NCBI GenBank assembly: GCA_020434375.1
Contig: JAGRAY010000015.1
Span: 1-19,559 of the forward strand
From: Bdellovibrionales bacterium
GTDB lineage: Bacteria; Bdellovibrionota_G; JALEGL01; JAGRAY01
Direction: 5' to 3'
DNA length: 19,559 bases
The first letter of the stretch is position 1; every line of letters starts with the position of its first letter. The notes under the pieces were generated by a model that was not told where the DNA came from, made no database searches, and saw only the letters and a program-made list of their open reading frames with translations. Below are positions 16,680-19,559 of this stretch, piece after piece. The position numbers and the translations under genes were made by a program.

Positions 16680-17554
16680 TAGAAAAAACTTTCGGGAATA
16701 ACAATGACATCATTGGCCAATAAAATGATATTTTTTTCTTTATTGGATAGTACCTTGTCGAGACGAACTGGAATTTTTTTCTGGCCATCAATATCGTGTC
16801 TTAAAATATAAGTGGACTTTGTAGATGCCGTTGGAGTGGTTCCTCCAGCTAGAGTGACAGCCTGTACAATTGTCATCTTTTCTTCGAATTTGACGGGACC
16901 AGGCTTTGAAACATTACCTAACACAAATATTTCGTTAGCCTCCGGTATGTTGAGGATATCTCCATCTTTCATGACAAGATTTTGTGAAAAATCTCCTTGG
17001 TGAATCAAACCATAGTAGTCGATAAGTATTGGCTCAACTTTAGAGACGGTTGATTCGGTCAGTAAGTTTGACTTGGCTTCGTCAGACTGATTCATCAATT
17101 TTTGGGTTTCACTACCCCCCCTGATAAGAATTACCTTTTTTCCTCCTGACTTTCCAATACCCCCAGCCAAAGAAATAGCATCAATAACTTTTGTTTCTCC
17201 TTTTAGAACAAAAGTGCCAGGTCTTGTCACTGCACCTACCACCATAATTTTTTGACTATTATATTCTTTAATTGAAACATTGACCTGTGGATCTTTAAGA
17301 TAGCCTTTTTGCAATAGCGTCGAAATATCGTCGGCCACTACATCTACGGTTTTGTTATCGACTTTAATTTTCTTTAAATAAGGGTAGTCGATGGTGCCAT
17401 CTTGAGCAATTTTAAATGAACCCGAAAACTCCTTTTCACCTAATACAGAAATCTCGACAACATCACCGATACCCATACGATAATTAGCTCCTGCTTCATT
17501 AACCAGGCAACAGGTTAAAGCAAGAAACCCAAGTGTAAAAGCTCTCGATATCAT
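16679..17554 (-). CDS. Short periplasmic polysaccharide export protein (Wza/OPX family)
   Basis: A 291-residue protein with a signal peptide (probable cleavage after Ala23). It has a polysaccharide-export domain beginning YRMGIGDVVEISVLGE at 25-40, and two SLBB ligand-binding domains starting near KIMVVGAVTRPGTF (102-115) and EIFVLGNVSKPGPV (208-221). It ends with DVIVIPESFF. E. coli Wza is about 380 residues and has a C-terminal amphipathic helix that spans the outer membrane; nothing like it is present here. Cys15-Cys16 lie inside the hydrophobic core, but the residues before them do not form a normal lipobox, so acylation is doubtful. It likely forms a periplasmic ring between the Wzc-like protein and an outer-membrane channel. 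The beta-barrel gene lies 8 bases upstream and Wzc directly downstream. Confidence 0.9.
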   Translation of the reverse strand: MISRAFTLGFLALTCCLVNEAGANYRMGIGDVVEISVLGEKEFSGSFKIAQDGTIDYPYLKKIKVDNKTVDVVADDISTLLQKGYLKDPQVNVSIKEYNSQKIMVVGAVTRPGTFVLKGETKVIDAISLAGGIGKSGGKKVILIRGGSETQKLMNQSDEAKSNLLTESTVSKVEPILIDYYGLIHQGDFSQNLVMKDGDILNIPEANEIFVLGNVSKPGPVKFEEKMTIVQAVTLAGGTTPTASTKSTYILRHDIDGQKKIPVRLDKVLSNKEKNIILLANDVIVIPESFF

Positions 17555-17562
17555 TGTATCTT

Positions 17563-18834
17563 TTAATAATACAGGTCTATGCCCAAAGCCACAATATGCT
17601 TGCTAAAATCCGCAGACTGCGAATTTAAAAGAAAATTGGTTGAATTGGAGTCACGAAAGCTATAGTTGTAAATAACCTTTGGTTTAACCCAAGGCCTCAG
17701 AAGATAGATAACGGAGATACCCGCTTGATACAGTGAATCTGATCGTTCGACGCCAATTGGAACGACATTAGGTCCCGAAAAATCAATAAAACTAAATTTT
17801 GAATGAGCCGTAGCATGTAATCGGCGCGTTAACTGGGATTTAACCTGAAGCTCGAATGCGTGTTGGCTAAAATAGTTCGTGAAAGAACTCTCCTCAACCT
17901 TTCGTTGGTAACTTGCAATCAAACTAAATTTTTGAGACGGTGTGTAACTAAACGAACCCAATCCAATCACTGCAGCTGTCCCAGGGCCTTGATCAAAATA
18001 TAGCATTGAACCACCAACCTGGCCCAAGAGATTGATTTTTCTAGTAATCTGGCTACTTAAACCCACAACGGCAGACCACCCTTGAGAGTCATAGTTTTGT
18101 GGCTGCCCTGGTCCATAGTTATTATTAAAATCGGTGAATCCATATTCGCCATTAAAAATGAGCGTGCTTTTTGGTAAAAATCTGAATCGAGATAACAAGT
18201 TGAGCCTCGATGTTACAAAAACTTTATTATTGTAATAACTAAGGCTCGCCAATGCTGCATCAAACTTCTGATAAATATTGGCGTATTTTAATTTCGTTTC
18301 AAGATCTTTTGCTGGTGTTTGATGAACAACTTCTATACTCGCTCGATTCATTGTCCTTCCAACGCGCTCAGGTATTTCATCATCGGCCGGATCGCTCGAT
18401 CTCTCGTAAAACTCCTCAACACCTAATGAAAACCCGCGAAAAAACCGATACCCCCCTCTAAAAAATGCATTGTGTGCATTGTAGTCTTGAACACTTTGTT
18501 CTAGGTAATCTAATCGTTTAAATCGGTATCCTGCCAAAAAATTTGTTCGAACACCTTGAAAAATAAGATCCGCCCCTGGCGTTACTTCAATAAAAAGATC
18601 TTTCTCTGGGCTCTGATTGTCAAACAAAACATTGGAATCGTACCCATTGAGATAACTAAGGGCCGCGTGTAGTCGCCACTTACCAAGACGAAACCCTGTG
18701 GCTTGGGTTGCATTTGAGCCATAGTCGTAATTGGAGCCAAACTGACCATGCGAATTCATGGCCACAATCATGAATAAAATCAGGATGCCAAGAACTGGTC
18801 GATTTTTTTCTACACCCCATGAATCATGTTTCAT
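17563..18834 (-). CDS. Outer-membrane beta-barrel protein, likely polysaccharide porin (BBP2-like)
   Basis: A 423-residue exported protein. After a signal peptide (hydrophobic core about 13-27, probable cleavage near residue 30) the sequence alternates polar and hydrophobic residues with many aromatic-ended strands. It closes with an aromatic residue in ALGIDLYY, as expected of a barrel inserted by the BAM complex. The early stretch LHAALSYLNGYDSNVLFD (54-71) resembles the start of BBP2-type putative beta-barrel porins found in exopolysaccharide operons, including those of myxobacteria. It probably forms the outer-membrane pore for the polymer, working with the short OPX protein encoded 8 bases downstream. 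The assignment to a barrel is strong from pattern; the exact family and pore role are inferred. Confidence 0.8.
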   Translation of the reverse strand: MKHDSWGVEKNRPVLGILILFMIVAMNSHGQFGSNYDYGSNATQATGFRLGKWRLHAALSYLNGYDSNVLFDNQSPEKDLFIEVTPGADLIFQGVRTNFLAGYRFKRLDYLEQSVQDYNAHNAFFRGGYRFFRGFSLGVEEFYERSSDPADDEIPERVGRTMNRASIEVVHQTPAKDLETKLKYANIYQKFDAALASLSYYNNKVFVTSRLNLLSRFRFLPKSTLIFNGEYGFTDFNNNYGPGQPQNYDSQGWSAVVGLSSQITRKINLLGQVGGSMLYFDQGPGTAAVIGLGSFSYTPSQKFSLIASYQRKVEESSFTNYFSQHAFELQVKSQLTRRLHATAHSKFSFIDFSGPNVVPIGVERSDSLYQAGISVIYLLRPWVKPKVIYNYSFRDSNSTNFLLNSQSADFSKHIVALGIDLYY

Positions 18835-18854
18835 CGCATATATCTAAAACAACG

Positions 18855-18879
18855 GCCCATCAAAGCTATCTAAATGGGC
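18855..18879 (-). terminator. Weak hairpin spanning the stop codon of the first export-operon gene
   Basis: On the minus strand GCCCAT and ATGGGC form a perfect 6-bp stem with a 13-base loop containing the TAG stop. It is followed by TTGTTTT. It may act as a partial terminator or processing site that lowers expression of the downstream genes. The stem is short and the loop long, so it may have no function. Confidence 0.25.
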
Positions 18880-19387
18880 TCGCAGGAGGAACAACGGGTA
18901 GATTTTGTGCACTTTCTATATAATCTTCCGACCAAGGGCTAAGATCTCCAAACTCCAAATCAGTTGAACTCTCGGGTCGTATTAGTACCAACATAGGACC
19001 CATTTCGTCAGAACTACTTGGTATGCATTTTTCCAAAGAAGCTTCCAAATCTTTTGCATTTTTAAGGTAGTCTTTAATTTTTTGTTCATATAATGAAACG
19101 ACTTTATCCTGATGATCTACATAAGCTTTTGTAATAACCAAAAGAGATCTCTGAGATGCCTTAAGTAAACCCTTCACCAAATTGACTTTGTTTAGGATAC
19201 AATTAATTTGGTGAATATCATTTTGGCTTTCCGCTTTGGCCAATTGCAACTCGAGCCGCGTATAAATTTCTTCGATTGCATCGATTTTGATTTTATTGAC
19301 CTTTTTCACTGCAACTAAATTTGCACTCGCCACCGTGGCAAAAACACACACAAACCCTATCCAACGATTTAATTGACTGCTTAGCAT
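18866..19387 (-). CDS. Small exported helical protein of unknown function
   Basis: A 173-residue protein not recognised as a known family. Residues 1-22 are a likely signal peptide ending VASA, with probable cleavage before Asn23. Residues about 30-120 are strongly helical, rich in Lys, Glu, Leu and Gln with heptad-like spacing, suggesting a coiled coil. Cys63 and Cys121 are the only cysteines in the mature protein and could form a disulfide in the periplasm. The rest is acidic and then proline-rich, ending VPPASPFR. It is the first gene of the export operon, directly behind the best promoter in the window and 31 bases before the beta-barrel gene. It may therefore be a periplasmic accessory or assembly factor for the export complex. 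Function is inferred only from position. Confidence 0.65.
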   Translation of the reverse strand: MLSSQLNRWIGFVCVFATVASANLVAVKKVNKIKIDAIEEIYTRLELQLAKAESQNDIHQINCILNKVNLVKGLLKASQRSLLVITKAYVDHQDKVVSLYEQKIKDYLKNAKDLEASLEKCIPSSSDEMGPMLVLIRPESSTDLEFGDLSPWSEDYIESAQNLPVVPPASPFR

Positions 19388-19404
19388 AATAAAGTCTTTC
19401 TTTA

Positions 19405-19433
19405 ATAATAACCCTTTACTGCCAATCTATCAA
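19405..19433 (-). promoter_or_regulatory. Sigma70-type promoter of the export operon
   Basis: On the minus strand TTGATA (19433-19428, 5 of 6 consensus bases) and TATTAT (19410-19405, 5 of 6) are separated by exactly 17 bases. Transcription would start near 19398, about 10 bases before the ATG at 19387. It is the closest match to consensus found in the window and is well placed to drive the small exported protein, beta-barrel, exporter and Wzc-like kinase as one unit. Confidence 0.6.
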
Positions 19434-19444
19434 TCAGTTTGGAG

Positions 19445-19460
19445 GTAAACAAAAGTTTAC
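19445..19460. promoter_or_regulatory. Perfect dyad, candidate operator upstream of the export-operon promoter
   Basis: GTAAAC and GTTTAC form a perfect 6-bp inverted repeat around AAAA. Its centre lies about 54 bases upstream of the predicted transcription start, just beyond the -35 box. That position suits an activator that contacts RNA polymerase; a repressor of the divergent gene is also possible. The bound regulator is unknown. Confidence 0.4.
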
Positions 19461-19554
19461 ACTATGTCTTTCAATCTGCTTTAAATGTTGAAACCAAGTG
19501 TATATAGTATTTTAAGTTTTAGTTGATACTGCTTAAATTTTGGAAGATTGCCGT

Positions 19555-19559
19555 ATGGC
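19555..19559 (+). CDS. Possible start of a divergent gene running off the window
   Basis: An ATG at 19555 follows GGAAG (19542-19546) with 8 bases between them, a normal ribosome-binding arrangement. Only the first codon and part of the second are visible, so nothing can be said of the product. The regulatory-looking DNA to its left would fit a divergent gene. Confidence 0.25.

Larger units (their letters stand above)
19388..19559. other. Divergent intergenic region at the right edge
   Basis: These 172 bases hold the export-operon promoter and the perfect dyad described separately. There is also a looser inverted repeat of TTTAAG (19511-19516) with CTTAAA (19532-19537), and a possible ribosome-binding site at 19542-19546. 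The region is markedly AT-rich and shows no other gene. Confidence 0.6.

Noticed and set aside
19511..19537. Inverted repeat TTTAAG / CTTAAA in the right intergenic region as an operator
   Set aside because: Six-base AT-rich arms 15 bases apart are easily found by chance in this composition; listed only as a remark on the region.
1..19559. Mobile element, CRISPR array, tRNA or rRNA
   Set aside because: No transposase or integrase sequence, no regularly spaced direct repeats and no tRNA-like cloverleaf or rRNA segment was recognised on either strand.

Overview
The window is one dense surface-polysaccharide locus of the Wzx/Wzy type. It carries the 3' end of one glycosyltransferase gene plus fourteen complete genes, and a gene may start at the right edge. 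The host is Gram-negative: there is an outer-membrane beta-barrel protein, a Wza-family export protein and a Wzc-type tyrosine kinase. Base composition is AT-rich, roughly 40% GC by eye. A bacterium from the Bdellovibrionota / former Deltaproteobacteria would fit, but the sequence does not prove it. No RNA gene, CRISPR array, insertion sequence or integrase was seen.

Layout, left to right. (1) Plus strand, 2-1032: the end of a WcaI-like glycosyltransferase, then a DPM1-like GT2 enzyme. (2) Minus strand, 4386-1029: a Wzy/WaaL-type membrane protein, then an AsnB-type amidotransferase. (3) Plus strand, 4422-5600: a lone GT4 enzyme. (4) Minus strand, 8517-5573: a WcaF-like acetyltransferase and two GT4 enzymes, all overlapping. 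(5) Plus strand, 8573-14576: a second Wzy/WaaL-type protein with a long soluble tail, a degenerate DegT-type aminotransferase homologue, a sugar-nucleotide epimerase/dehydratase, and a WecA-type initiating transferase fused to part of a FlaA1/CapD-type protein. (6) Minus strand, 19387-14523: a small exported protein, an outer-membrane beta-barrel protein, a short Wza-like exporter and a Wzc-like co-polymerase/tyrosine kinase.

Proposed division of labour (inference from families): the WecA-type enzyme loads the first sugar phosphate on undecaprenyl phosphate. The GT2 and GT4 enzymes extend the repeat unit. The epimerase, AsnB-like and WcaF-like proteins prepare or decorate sugars. One or both Wzy-type proteins polymerise or ligate. 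The Wzc, Wza-like and beta-barrel proteins control length and carry the polymer across the envelope. No Wzx flippase and no Wzb phosphatase lie in the window.

The most notable points are: the aminotransferase homologue has lost the canonical PLP-contacting residues; the WecA/FlaA1 fusion lacks a dehydratase domain; the short exporter is paired with a dedicated beta-barrel; all three tail-to-tail gene pairs overlap in their coding regions; a terminator-like hairpin for one strand lies inside the opposing gene; and a good promoter with an upstream perfect dyad precedes the export operon.
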